54,939 nt of DNA from Mesoaciditoga sp964503355 (GTDB taxonomy: Bacteria > Thermotogota > Thermotogae > Mesoaciditogales > Mesoaciditogaceae). Each line of letters opens with the position of its first letter. The stretch's first letter is position 1. The stretch lies in the NCBI GenBank assembly GCA_964503355.1, contig CAZCZS010000002.1, forward strand, positions 1-54,939. Direction: 5' to 3'. The notes under the pieces are model-generated. The model saw only the letters and a program-made list of their open reading frames with translations. It ran no database searches and was not told the DNA's origin. Below, piece by piece: positions 41,330-50,701 of the stretch. The translations under genes and the position numbers were made by a program.

Positions 41330-43737
41330 TTTTTACTCTTCTTTCTCCCTTTTTTAGTTTTTTCTTTCGATTTCCCTTTTTCCTTCTCAGACGCGAGTAA
41401 TTTTGATGTCCTTTCCAGCTCTTTGCAAACGAGGTAATTCACGCTTCCTCTGGTATAATTCATGGATTTGTTCATCTTGCCCGCTTTCTTCTCCATCGCC
41501 ACTTCTATGGCTTCATCCACACTTTCAACGGCCCAAATGTGGAATTTCCCCTTTTTCACGGCTTCAACAACTTCATCTGAGAGAACCAGATCATCCAAAT
41601 TCGCTTTTGGTATGATAACTCCTTGGTCTCCAGTCAAGCCCTTATCTTTACAAACCTTAAAGAAACCCTCTATCTTGTAGGGAACTCCTCCAACAGCTTG
41701 AACGTCTCCGTGTTGATTTATCGAACCTGTCACGGCTAAGGACTGTTTTATCGGCACTTTAGATATGGCTGAAATGAGCGCCAACGTTTCCGCAACGGAG
41801 GCGCTGTCTCCATCCACCATGGAATAAGTTTGCTCAAAACTCAGTGTGGCCGATAAGGAAAGTCTGTTTTTCTGAGCGTATTTGGATGCAAAATAACTGG
41901 ATAATATCAACACCGCTTTGGTGAAGATCTTTCCAGACATGTTAGCTTCCCGTTGAATGTCAACGACTCCGTGTTCGCCGAGATACGTTTTTGCGGTTAT
42001 TTTAACGGGCATTCCAAAAGGATGTTCGGCCATTTCCAGAACAGTTAAACCGTTTACCTGGCCCACTTTCTTCCCCGTAGTGTCTATCATTATTTCGTTT
42101 CTCTTAACGTATTCCAACATATGGTCTTCTTCCAAAGAGTAACGCTTGTTCATGGACTCTAAAGCTTCTTTGACAGCTTCACGGTTGATGAGTCTTTTCT
42201 TTGCTTCGTGAGCTTTTCTATCGCTTTCCATCAAAAGCGCCATTATCTTGTTCACCTGTGTTGATAACTTATCCTTTCTCTGAGCGAGTCTCATACCATA
42301 CCTTATGACTTCTTCTATGGCGGATTTGTTAAGATTCAAAAGTTTCTTCTCGTTGACGATCGATTTTATAAGGTAAAGGTAATAGTTCACTCCTCGTTCG
42401 TCCAAATTGAGCTCCCAATCAAAGGGGGCTTTTATCTTGAAAAATTTTCTGAAATCGGCTTCGTATCTGTAAAGCAAATCGTACACCCACGGTTCACCTA
42501 TCATTATTATCTTCGTGTTAACCTCTATGGGCTCGGGGTTCAACGTTACCGTTATTCCATATCCCAAGTGATCCTGGATGTTTTCGATTTTCACCCTTCC
42601 ACTGTTCAAAAATCTCTTTATTCCGTCCCAACTAAAAGGAGATCTCAATATGTCTTCCGCGTTCAATATTAAAAAACCACCGTTGGCTTTATGAACGATT
42701 CCCGGCCTTATAAACCGAAAATCCGTTTGAAGTGCTCCCATCATCGAATAATATTCAACTTTTCCAAACAAATTCGCGTAAGTGGGATTGAATTCTTCTA
42801 TAACAGGTGCTCCTTGAGTTTCGGAATTATCCACGATCACGTTCACATCGTACCTGATCATGAATTTCTCTTTGTCCACCTTCTCATCTCTGAATACGTT
42901 CAAATTGTTGAGAATATCTTTTTTGATCTTCTTTATGTGGTCGACTATATCGGCGTTGTTTTTGAATTTTGCGATGAACTCGTCAAAAATCGGATCTATG
43001 GCGAATTTGGCTATCTCTTCATCGAGTTTCTCTATCTTAGATTGAAGCTCTCTATCCAAGTTCCTGGATTTGTGCATCGTTCCATCGATAAGTCTTTTCA
43101 CTTTTAGAATGTTGTCCTCGTACTTTTTCTTTATCTCAGGTGCCAATTTTTCGTACTCTTCCTGAGTTAACGGCTTACCGTAAGCCACCGGTACGGTCAT
43201 TATCCCCGTTGGACCTATTTGAACGGCAAAACCGAGTTCCAAGCTTTTTTCGTTGAGTTCGTTCCATATCTCCTTTTTCTTGGTGGCGTATTTTTCTTCC
43301 AATTCCCCGTGTTTCTTTTCGTAATCTGCACTGTTAAACGCTTTGGATATGGAATTGACCACTTCTTTTTTCAAACCTTCTATGGTTTCTTTGAACTCCC
43401 GTGCGCGACCGGCTTTTAAAGATATAGCCCGTGGTGAAAGGGGATCGACGAAGTTGTACACGTAGATCCAATCGTTGGGAGTCGGCATTTTCGATGCGAC
43501 TTTTTTCAACACCTCCCGTACAAATGTATGCCTACCACTTCCGGCTATACCAGAAACGAAAACGTTGTAATTTTTGTTATCAAGTCCCAAAGCGTCATTT
43601 AAAGCGTCATATGCCCTTTCTTGATAAGCCAAACTTGGTGATAGTTTTATCTGGCGACTGGATTTTGGAATTTCAAATTCAGACAGATTTATTTCCAAAT
43701 CACTTGGTAAAACTTTTTTCATCGCGTGCAAGCGCAC
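41326..43737 (-). CDS. Lon-like ATP-dependent protease (AAA_32/LonC type)
   Basis: An 803-residue cytoplasmic protease of the LonC/AAA_32 type. It opens with 'LPSDLEINLSEFEIP', then a P-loop variant 'GIAGSGRHT' (Arg-His in place of Lys), a long coiled-coil insertion (about residues 150-260), a Walker B-like 'GGFLILNAEDIL' and a C-terminal Lon protease domain. The dyad is S645 (DGDSASVAE) and K688 (GVPYKIEGF), 43 residues apart as in E. coli Lon. A Lys-rich tail ends the protein. The start is uncertain. GTG 43737 has AAGGTG five bases upstream; an ATG five codons later is also possible. It is first of the nine-gene minus-strand run. Confidence 0.9.
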   Translation of the reverse strand: MRLHAMKKVLPSDLEINLSEFEIPKSSRQIKLSPSLAYQERAYDALNDALGLDNKNYNVFVSGIAGSGRHTFVREVLKKVASKMPTPNDWIYVYNFVDPLSPRAISLKAGRAREFKETIEGLKKEVVNSISKAFNSADYEKKHGELEEKYATKKKEIWNELNEKSLELGFAVQIGPTGIMTVPVAYGKPLTQEEYEKLAPEIKKKYEDNILKVKRLIDGTMHKSRNLDRELQSKIEKLDEEIAKFAIDPIFDEFIAKFKNNADIVDHIKKIKKDILNNLNVFRDEKVDKEKFMIRYDVNVIVDNSETQGAPVIEEFNPTYANLFGKVEYYSMMGALQTDFRFIRPGIVHKANGGFLILNAEDILRSPFSWDGIKRFLNSGRVKIENIQDHLGYGITVTLNPEPIEVNTKIIMIGEPWVYDLLYRYEADFRKFFKIKAPFDWELNLDERGVNYYLYLIKSIVNEKKLLNLNKSAIEEVIRYGMRLAQRKDKLSTQVNKIMALLMESDRKAHEAKKRLINREAVKEALESMNKRYSLEEDHMLEYVKRNEIMIDTTGKKVGQVNGLTVLEMAEHPFGMPVKITAKTYLGEHGVVDIQREANMSGKIFTKAVLILSSYFASKYAQKNRLSLSATLSFEQTYSMVDGDSASVAETLALISAISKVPIKQSLAVTGSINQHGDVQAVGGVPYKIEGFFKVCKDKGLTGDQGVIIPKANLDDLVLSDEVVEAVKKGKFHIWAVESVDEAIEVAMEKKAGKMNKSMNYTRGSVNYLVCKELERTSKLLASEKEKGKSKEKTKKGRKKSKK

Positions 43738-44003
43738 CAATCCACCTTCTTGGTGAAGAAAAATGCGCTCATTCCTCCCTTCTTCGAGTTCGTACAATTG
43801 GATATTTCTTCGTTTTCATCGAAAATCGAGACCTATTATTTGAAAGTCCTCCAGGGATAATTTCTTCGAGGTCTTTTCATTATATAACATATAAAGCGGC
43901 AGAATGTGAACGTTTTTCTCTTCAGTCAAAATTCCAACTCTAAAATGATGACTCTCCACTTTGTGTTAAAATTAAAGCATAGCGAAAATGGGAGGGGTAA
44001 TCT

Positions 44004-45935
44004 ATGAAAAAGGTCACTTCAAAGGATTTCTTCAGCTTCAAATTTCTCGGTGATCCACAGATAAGTCCAGATGGCTCGAAAGTTATCTTCACGGTGAGTC
44101 AAGCTGATGAAAAGAAAAATGATTACGTTCAAAAGCTCTTCATGTACGATGGAAAAAGCACGAAAACGTTTACTTCAGGCCCGAAAGATGGAAACGCGCG
44201 GTGGTCTCCAACATCGCAAAAGATCGCTTTCATCTCAAAAAGATCCAAAGATGATGGAAATGATTTGCTTGTCATAGATTCAAACGGCGGCGAAGCCCAG
44301 GTGGTCTCCCATTTCAAGAATGGTGTGGCCAGTGTTAAGTGGCTCGATGAAAAATCCATGATAGCCGAAGTTGTGGAAAAAGAGAAAAAAGATCCCAAAG
44401 ATGACGTTCATATCATAGATAAAATACCATTTTGGTTCAACGGACAGGGATTCATTTACGACGTTTCAACTCAACTTTACCTTGTGACTCTCAACGGCAA
44501 GAAGAAAAAGCTCACACGAGAAAAAGCACCCATAGAGTTTTACGCCCCTTCTCCCGACGGGAAAAAAGTGGCTTTTGTGGAAGTCGTAGACATGGAAAAA
44601 AATCCTATGATTTCAGACATATACGTTTTGGAAATAGGCCAAGAAAAACCTGTCAAGATCACGAACTCGAAGTTATCCATAGGCAACCTCGCTTGGAGTC
44701 CTGATTCCAAGAAATTGGCATTTGTCGCCTCTGATATGAAAAAAGGCGCTTTCACGAATCCTCGCATATACGTGATGAGTGCCAAGAAAAACGCCCGAAT
44801 GAAAAAGATATGCGACGTCGATCTGTCAAAATGGAATGCCGTCAATAGCGACAGTAGAGCCTCCTCTCCAACGCCGTTTTATTGGGTAGGCGAATGGATC
44901 TATTTCACCATGACGGATGGTCCAGCCGCAAAAATTTATCGGGTCAAATATCCCGACGGTAAAAAGGTTGAAGAGGTGATCTCCGGTCAAAGATGCGTCG
45001 ACGGATTCAGCATAGCTTCAAGTGGAGAAATGGCATTCATTTCAATGGATTTTACCTCTTTGGATGAACTTCACGTGATCAAAAACGGAAAAGAAAAACA
45101 GATCACACATATGAACGCCAGAGCGTTGCAAAAGTTGCAACTTTCTCAACCGGAGCATTTCGACGTTAAAACGTCAGATGGAAGAAAGATAGATGCGTGG
45201 ATCATGAAACCTGTGAATTTCGATCCGAAGAAAAAATACCCGACCGTTCTCGAAATCCACGGCGGGCCAAAAACCTCATACGGCTATGGTTTCTTTTTGG
45301 AATTTCAAATTCTCACCTCTCACGGATACGTCGTCATATTTTCCAATCCTCGTGGTAGCGATGGATACGGAGAAGATTTTGCAAACATATTTGGGGCTTA
45401 TGGAAAGCGCGACTATCAAGATCTCATGGAAGTGATGGATACGTCGATAAGGCGATTTGATTTCATAGACGAAAACAATTTGGGAGTTACCGGCGGCTCG
45501 TATGGCGGATACATGACCAATTGGATAGTTGGACATACAAAGAGATTCAAAGCGGCGGTATCTCAAAGGTCGATAAGCAACTGGATATCTTTCTTCGGTA
45601 CGACTGACATAGGATATTTCTTTGGTCCCGAACAGCTTGGTGGAGATCCGTGGTCGAATTTTGAAGGGTACACGAAGATGTCTCCTTTGACTTACGCCAA
45701 AGACGTTGAAACGCCGTTGCTCTTCATTCATTCTATGGAAGATAAAAGATGTTGGATGGCCGAAGCGTTGCAATTTTTCACGGCGTTGAAGTACTTCAAA
45801 AAAGAAACGAAGTTGGCCCTCTTTCCTCAAGAAACACACGAACTTTCTCGTTCCGGAAAACCGTTGCATAGAATTAAAAGGTTGGATCTGATTTTAGATT
45901 GGTTTGAATCTCATTTGAAGGGGAGTAAAAATTGA
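44004..45935 (+). CDS. S9-family prolyl oligopeptidase / acylaminoacyl peptidase
   Basis: A 643-residue cytoplasmic serine peptidase. The N-terminal 380 residues form a beta-propeller (repeated 'ARWSPTSQKIAFISKR', 'LAWSPDSKKLAFVAS'), which admits only short peptides. The C-terminal alpha/beta-hydrolase has the triad S499 (GGSYGGYM), D580 (HSMEDKR) and H612 (QETHELS), and an oxyanion region 'LEIHGGPKTSYGY'. It would finish degradation of imported peptides. The ATG follows GGGAGGGG. The following gene, smpB, overlaps it. Confidence 0.93.
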   Translation: MKKVTSKDFFSFKFLGDPQISPDGSKVIFTVSQADEKKNDYVQKLFMYDGKSTKTFTSGPKDGNARWSPTSQKIAFISKRSKDDGNDLLVIDSNGGEAQVVSHFKNGVASVKWLDEKSMIAEVVEKEKKDPKDDVHIIDKIPFWFNGQGFIYDVSTQLYLVTLNGKKKKLTREKAPIEFYAPSPDGKKVAFVEVVDMEKNPMISDIYVLEIGQEKPVKITNSKLSIGNLAWSPDSKKLAFVASDMKKGAFTNPRIYVMSAKKNARMKKICDVDLSKWNAVNSDSRASSPTPFYWVGEWIYFTMTDGPAAKIYRVKYPDGKKVEEVISGQRCVDGFSIASSGEMAFISMDFTSLDELHVIKNGKEKQITHMNARALQKLQLSQPEHFDVKTSDGRKIDAWIMKPVNFDPKKKYPTVLEIHGGPKTSYGYGFFLEFQILTSHGYVVIFSNPRGSDGYGEDFANIFGAYGKRDYQDLMEVMDTSIRRFDFIDENNLGVTGGSYGGYMTNWIVGHTKRFKAAVSQRSISNWISFFGTTDIGYFFGPEQLGGDPWSNFEGYTKMSPLTYAKDVETPLLFIHSMEDKRCWMAEALQFFTALKYFKKETKLALFPQETHELSRSGKPLHRIKRLDLILDWFESHLKGSKN

Positions 45936-46381
45936 AAGTAGTTACGACCAACTCAAAAGCGCGCAGGAATTTCGAAATTCTGGACAAGTACGAATGTGGT
46001 ATCGAATTGAAGGGCACGGAAGTAAAATCCCTACGAGCAGGAAGTGTCAACATAAACGACGCTTATTGTATCGTTAGGAAAGGAGAGTTGTTCATAGAAA
46101 ACATGCACATCGCGCCTTACAAATCGGGAAACGTCTTCAACCACGAACCTTTGAGGCGTAGAAAACTTCTCATGCACAAAAGGGAAATAATCAGATTGGC
46201 AAGCAAACTTCAACAAAAAGGGTTAACACTCGTTCCACTTAAAGTGTACTTCAACGATCGAGGAAAGGCAAAAGTTGAAATAGCTTTGGCAAAGGGAAAA
46301 CACGTGTACGATAAACGTGAAGACATCGCGAAAAGGGATCAAGAAAGGGAGATAAGAAAACAGATGAAATACAAATACTGA
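45932..46381 (+). CDS. smpB: SsrA-binding protein SmpB
   Basis: A 149-residue protein that brings tmRNA to stalled ribosomes. Family marks: 'NSKARRNFEILDKYECGIELKGTEVKSLR' in segments, 'INDAYCIVRKGELFI', 'EPLRRRKLLMHKREI' and the basic tail 'DKREDIAKRDQEREIRK'. It starts with TTG at 45932 behind AGGGGAG and overlaps the peptidase stop by four bases. Confidence 0.97.
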   Translation: MKVVTTNSKARRNFEILDKYECGIELKGTEVKSLRAGSVNINDAYCIVRKGELFIENMHIAPYKSGNVFNHEPLRRRKLLMHKREIIRLASKLQQKGLTLVPLKVYFNDRGKAKVEIALAKGKHVYDKREDIAKRDQEREIRKQMKYKY

Positions 46382-46400
46382 AATCTGGGGGTGGAAAAAA

Positions 46401-47480
46401 ATACATCCAAGACTCATCTTGAACGAAGAAGCTTTATTTTACAACGCTCAAAAAATGGCCACTCTCTGTCACGAGAAAAACATACGTTTGGTGGCTGTCA
46501 CCAAAGTGGTGTGTGGTGATCCACATATCGCGCGGATGTATTTAAAAGCCGGGGTGGACGCCATAGGAGATTCTCGAATACAAAACATCGTCAAAATGAG
46601 AAAAAACGGCATCGAAGGTCCATACGAGCTCATAAGAATCCCAATGATAAGTGAAGTGCCTTTGGCCGTTGAAAATTCGGACGTCATATTGATTTCCGAA
46701 ATAAGGGTGTTGAAAGAGATCGCGAAACGCGCTGCCGAGCTGAAAAAAAGGCAAAAGATCCTCTACATGGTGGATATCGGAGACTTAAGAGAAGGAGTAT
46801 GGTATCCAGAAGCCGTCGAAGAGATCTCGAAGGCCGTTGAAATTCCTTCTATAGAGTTGTACGGTATAGGAACGAATTTAGGATGTTACGGTGGTGTGAT
46901 CCCGGATGAAGAACGTATGAGAGTTTTGATAAACGTGGCAAAAAAGCTGGAAGAAAAAGGAATAAAAGTAAACGTCGTAAGCGGAGGAAATACGGCTGCC
47001 GTTTATCTTATGCAAAAAGGTACGTTACCTCAGCGAATAAACGAATACAGAATAGGGGAAGCCATTGCCCTTGGAACGGACATCACCAACGGTAAAACCT
47101 TTGATTTTTTAAGACAAGATACTTTCACTCTCGAAGCGGAAGTCGTGGAAGTGAAAAGAAAACCATCAATACCTCAGGGGAAAATAGGAAAAGATTCAAT
47201 GGGAAGAACTCCTCACTTTGAAGACAAGGGAATACGCTTAAAAGCGATAGTGGCCTTGGGTGAACAGGATATAGCCTGCGATGGTTTGATTCCACTAGAC
47301 AAGGGAATAGACGTTTTGCACGCTTCGAGCGATCACACCGTTTTGGACGTAACAGAATGTGAAAAAAACATATCTGTTGGTGATAAGATAAGATTCAGAT
47401 TGAAATACAACGCCTTGTTAAGAGCTATGACTTCATCATACGTGGAGAAAACGTGGCTTAAGGGACCAAAAAAATCGTAA
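46401..47480 (+). CDS. PLP-dependent amino acid racemase, ornithine/lysine racemase type, apparent AUA start
   Basis: A 359-residue alanine-racemase-fold enzyme of the Orr group, which racemises ornithine, lysine or related amino acids. The PLP lysine lies in 'VAVTKVVCGDP', and 'RIPMISE', 'GIGTNLGCYGG', 'NVVSGGNTAAV' and 'INEYRIGEAIALGTD' follow. The start is odd: family members begin 'MYPRL', and here ATA-CAT-CCA-AGA-CTC (46401-46415) encodes x-H-P-R-L, six bases after GGGGGTGG (46387-46394). The first conventional in-frame start, TTG 46419, would remove six conserved residues and has no ribosome site. D-lysine could feed the peptidoglycan, or the KamDE mutase encoded in this window. Confidence 0.85.
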   Translation: MHPRLILNEEALFYNAQKMATLCHEKNIRLVAVTKVVCGDPHIARMYLKAGVDAIGDSRIQNIVKMRKNGIEGPYELIRIPMISEVPLAVENSDVILISEIRVLKEIAKRAAELKKRQKILYMVDIGDLREGVWYPEAVEEISKAVEIPSIELYGIGTNLGCYGGVIPDEERMRVLINVAKKLEEKGIKVNVVSGGNTAAVYLMQKGTLPQRINEYRIGEAIALGTDITNGKTFDFLRQDTFTLEAEVVEVKRKPSIPQGKIGKDSMGRTPHFEDKGIRLKAIVALGEQDIACDGLIPLDKGIDVLHASSDHTVLDVTECEKNISVGDKIRFRLKYNALLRAMTSSYVEKTWLKGPKKS

Positions 47481-47494
47481 AAGGAGAAGCAAAA

Positions 47495-48895
47495 ATGGAA
47501 CGTGAAAATTTGCAAGAGGTCAACAAAAGGGAATTTTTATCCCTCTTCGATTCCATGAACGTTGGAATTCATATTCATAGAGAGGGAAAGATACTATACG
47601 CCAACCCACATATTTTAAAATTATACAAAGTCAAATCACTTGAAGAGGTAAAAAACAAATCCGTCATCAATTTTGTGGATACCGAATACCACGAAGTGTT
47701 CAACACGAATGTAAAATCCGTCATGAAAGATAAACTTATTCCACCTGTTTTGGAAAAAACAAAAGACGCTCAAGGTAACACCTTGTGGGTTGAGGTAAAC
47801 GTTAACAAAGTCCTCTTCGATGGGCAAGTGGCCATTTTGAGTGTTGTGAGAGACGTTACGAAAATGGTAGAAAAGGAAAAAATCCTTTCTCACGTGTACA
47901 ATTTGGAATTGATAAAGGGCATGGCCGCTCTGTTTAAAAAAGAAAACGTCCTTGAAAGTATAGGAACGAAAACGTATGAATACTGCAAAAACAACGGGAT
48001 AGCCGATTACATCTACATAGCATCAGTTAAAGAAAATGAAATAGTCATAGAATGGTCTGAACACATCGACGTGACGAAAAAAGTTCTCAACAAAAACCGG
48101 GATAAAGGTGTACTTTGGTACATAGCCGACACGCAAAAAGAGCTTTATCTGCCCAACGTTTTCGACTTCGAGATGGGTGATTACAAACGGGTGAGTTTAT
48201 ACAACGGCGCGCTCGACACGCCCCTATCTTATTTTGGAATCCCCATAAAAGAGGGAAACAAAGTGAAGATGATAGTTTCTTTCTTGAAAAAAGGCTACGG
48301 AGCATTTTCCGAAATGGACTTCACGTTTTTTAAAGCTTTAGCGGCTCAAATAGAAGTCGCCTCAGAGTTTGATGCCATCATGAAAGAGTTGAAAAGAGAA
48401 AGGGAAAAATTTAGAGATTTAGCAATGGAAGACGCTCTGACAGGCGTTTACACAAGGCATTTTTTCAACGAATGGATTAGAAACTACTACGAAATCATCA
48501 AGCGAAAAAACGAATACGCTTCCATCGTCATGATGGACATAAATCACTTCAAAAAGATAAACGATACTTACGGGCATTTGGTGGGAGATGAAGTTTTAAA
48601 GAGAGTTGGAAAGATCCTCAAGCAAAGTCTAAGAAAGATGGATTTGGTCGTCAGATACGGGGGAGATGAATTTTTGATGGTCTTTCCACAAACGGCCGCG
48701 AAAAGAGTGAACATCATATTGGAAAGAATACAATCCAAAATCTCCCATTTGAAAAGAGATTTTGGATTCGAAGTTACACTTTCTTATGGAATTTCATATA
48801 TAAGCTCTGAAATAGATTATAAGCGGGCGTTGAAAAGCGCCGATGAAAAGATGTACGCCATGAAAGCAGGGCTTTCCAAAGAGGATAATGGGTGA
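47495..48895 (+). CDS. PAS-GAF-GGDEF diguanylate cyclase
   Basis: A 466-residue cytoplasmic signalling protein making c-di-GMP. An N-terminal PAS domain (about 12-125; 'MNVGIHIHREGKILYANPHIL' in part, ending 'SVVRDVTKMVEKEK'), a GAF-like middle (about 130-290) and a GGDEF domain. The active site is a canonical GGDEF (389-393; VVRYGGDEFLMVF) with the inhibitory RxxD site RKMD (380-383) five residues before it. Substrate-binding 'MDINHFKKINDTYGH' is intact. The ATG follows AAAGGAG. It is 14 bases after the racemase, so it shares its transcript. Confidence 0.92.
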   Translation: MERENLQEVNKREFLSLFDSMNVGIHIHREGKILYANPHILKLYKVKSLEEVKNKSVINFVDTEYHEVFNTNVKSVMKDKLIPPVLEKTKDAQGNTLWVEVNVNKVLFDGQVAILSVVRDVTKMVEKEKILSHVYNLELIKGMAALFKKENVLESIGTKTYEYCKNNGIADYIYIASVKENEIVIEWSEHIDVTKKVLNKNRDKGVLWYIADTQKELYLPNVFDFEMGDYKRVSLYNGALDTPLSYFGIPIKEGNKVKMIVSFLKKGYGAFSEMDFTFFKALAAQIEVASEFDAIMKELKREREKFRDLAMEDALTGVYTRHFFNEWIRNYYEIIKRKNEYASIVMMDINHFKKINDTYGHLVGDEVLKRVGKILKQSLRKMDLVVRYGGDEFLMVFPQTAAKRVNIILERIQSKISHLKRDFGFEVTLSYGISYISSEIDYKRALKSADEKMYAMKAGLSKEDNG

Positions 48896-48912
48896 ATGCT
48901 GAAAAGTATGAG

Positions 48913-49725
48913 TTATTCGAAAGGAACGAACTCTCTTTGCCCATTTAGATATCCCAATACGATTTCTTTGAAATTAGGGTATCTCCCTATCTCTTTTGAG
49001 GTCTTTACAAGTGTTTCATTTTCAACCAAACCGACAACCTCTCCTTCAATCTTTTCATCGGAAGAAATTATTCTATGGGAAGCTTTCGCATCGTCGATGT
49101 TGTCAGAATAAAGCACTTTACCTTCCTTTATTATCGCAAATGATGTTGATATTTCCTCAAGTTCATATATTTCGTGAGAAGATATTATGATCGTTTTTCT
49201 CTTCTTGAAGGCGTAATCACTTATCACTTTGAGCACTTCGCCTCTGATCAACGGATCAAGATGCTGCGTCGGTTCGTCTAGCAACAGAACGTCTGCGCCA
49301 GTTGCGAGTGTAAGGGCGATGTAAAAGAGCGTTTTCATTCCTATCGAATAAGTTTCAACACGCTGTTTGAGATCGAAACCATAATGAAGGACGAATTTAG
49401 AGAAAGTTTTGGCGTCCCACCTTGGGTACAACAAGCTCCACATCTTCGCGTAATCGTTGCCGGTGAATCTCCTAAAAGTTTTTCTTTCTTCGTTCATCAC
49501 AGCGATTTTTTCTTTGATTTTTGGAGTGAATTTTTTATCGAATAGCTCTATTCTCCCACCGTTGGGGAACAAATCACCGTATATGCATCTAAGGGTTGTG
49601 GTTTTTCCAGCACCGTTTGGCCCTATAAGTGCGAATATTTCACCTTCTTCAACGGCAAAATTTACCCCGTTCAACACCGGCTTTCCGCAAAAATTTTTCT
49701 GTAAATTTTCAACTCTAACGATCAT
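48913..49725 (-). CDS. ABC transporter ATPase (YtrB-like efflux type)
   Basis: A 270-residue ATPase: Walker A GPNGAGKTTT, signature variant 'YSIGMKTLFYIAL', Walker B 'VLLLDEPTQHLD' and switch 'SSHEIYELEEI'. The short signature YSxGMK is usual in ABC exporters controlled by YtrA-type GntR proteins. ATG at 49725 follows AAGGAGAT and overlaps the permease gene end by 4 bases. It is last in the four-gene operon and convergent with the PAS-GGDEF gene, 17 bases away, with no terminator between them. Confidence 0.9.
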   Translation of the reverse strand: MIVRVENLQKNFCGKPVLNGVNFAVEEGEIFALIGPNGAGKTTTLRCIYGDLFPNGGRIELFDKKFTPKIKEKIAVMNEERKTFRRFTGNDYAKMWSLLYPRWDAKTFSKFVLHYGFDLKQRVETYSIGMKTLFYIALTLATGADVLLLDEPTQHLDPLIRGEVLKVISDYAFKKRKTIIISSHEIYELEEISTSFAIIKEGKVLYSDNIDDAKASHRIISSDEKIEGEVVGLVENETLVKTSKEIGRYPNFKEIVLGYLNGQREFVPFE

Positions 49726-50330
49726 TTGGATATCTCCTTCCTTTCAAAAAGTACGTATGCCAAAATTAAAAGAACAAGGGCAAAGATGAGAGCGGCTATA
49801 CGATTGCCTTGATAAATCGGACTGATCATAGAATAAGGATTAAAACCACTTGGCGAACTTAGAAAATTGTAAGTGAATTTCCAACCACTTCCAACAGAAC
49901 CAAAAAAGCTATCGGCTATAAGTACAAGGAATGGGATCACGAAATTTCCAAATCCAAAAATTGCGGAAATCATCGCCACACCGAAATAAGCGCTTGAAAA
50001 GATCAGAGTTCCAATCACATCTTTTATCATCGTCCAACTTGATACACCTAAAAGTGCACCTGCGAGCATCTGAGTGATCACGGCAAAAGCTATCAAAAAA
50101 ATGTAAGAACACCAAAAAACGTTTGAGCGTGAAAAAGGTAAAGCCATCATGATCTTTATCCTTCCATTGTGTATATCCCTTGGCAAAAGGGCCAAAGTTA
50201 TCATTAAAAACAGAAAAAAGAACCTCCAAGAAAACAATTGTGGAATCAAAAGGAACCACGCCAACATCAGTATAAGACCAGCCCTTTCTTTGATAACTTT
50301 CGCAGAGTACGCCTCCATTTTATTCAACAT
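49722..50330 (-). CDS. ABC transporter permease, ABC-2-like
   Basis: A 202-residue membrane protein with about six hydrophobic segments. The motif 'LALLPRDIHNGRIKIMMALPFSRSNVFW' in parts (cytoplasmic loop followed by a helix) is characteristic of ABC-2-type exporters. It pairs with the following ATPase. ATG at 50330 lies within the end of the GntR gene, with GTGGAG close upstream. Confidence 0.8.
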   Translation of the reverse strand: MLNKMEAYSAKVIKERAGLILMLAWFLLIPQLFSWRFFFLFLMITLALLPRDIHNGRIKIMMALPFSRSNVFWCSYIFLIAFAVITQMLAGALLGVSSWTMIKDVIGTLIFSSAYFGVAMISAIFGFGNFVIPFLVLIADSFFGSVGSGWKFTYNFLSSPSGFNPYSMISPIYQGNRIAALIFALVLLILAYVLFERKEISK

Positions 50331-50679
50331 TTCTCCACACCTCCTCGAGAATGAGTATAGTCGTGTTTAAATCTATTCCCATCCTTTTCAGCTCTTGAAC
50401 GCTTTTTTCCAAAATTTCAATCACTTCTGGTTTTATCACCTCTGACTCTTTGATGAAATATCCAACACCATGCCGAGCCTCCAAGATTCCCTCCATCTGT
50501 AACCTCTCCAGGGCTCTCATTACGGTGTTAACGTTCACATCAAACGTCTTTTGAAGTTCCCTGACGGGTGGGAGTTGATCACCTTTTTTTAAGTTCCCAA
50601 TCATGATCTCTTTTTTTACGATGTTCATGATTTGTAAATACGCTGGAATGCCACTGTGTTTATCCACCGCTCTTAACAT
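50320..50679 (-). CDS. GntR-family regulator, YtrA subfamily
   Basis: A 119-residue repressor with an N-terminal winged helix ('IPAYLQIMNIVKKEIMIGNLKKGDQLPPVRELQKTFDVNVNTVMRALERLQMEGIL' in the family order) and a short C-terminal dimer helix, the YtrA layout without a large ligand domain. It most likely represses its own operon at the palindrome 51637-51656. ATG at 50679 gives the normal length before 'SGIP'; a GTG three codons earlier is possible. Confidence 0.9.
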   Translation of the reverse strand: MLRAVDKHSGIPAYLQIMNIVKKEIMIGNLKKGDQLPPVRELQKTFDVNVNTVMRALERLQMEGILEARHGVGYFIKESEVIKPEVIEILEKSVQELKRMGIDLNTTILILEEVWRNVE

Positions 50680-50701
50680 CTCTCTCACTTCTTCCGATTT
50701 T

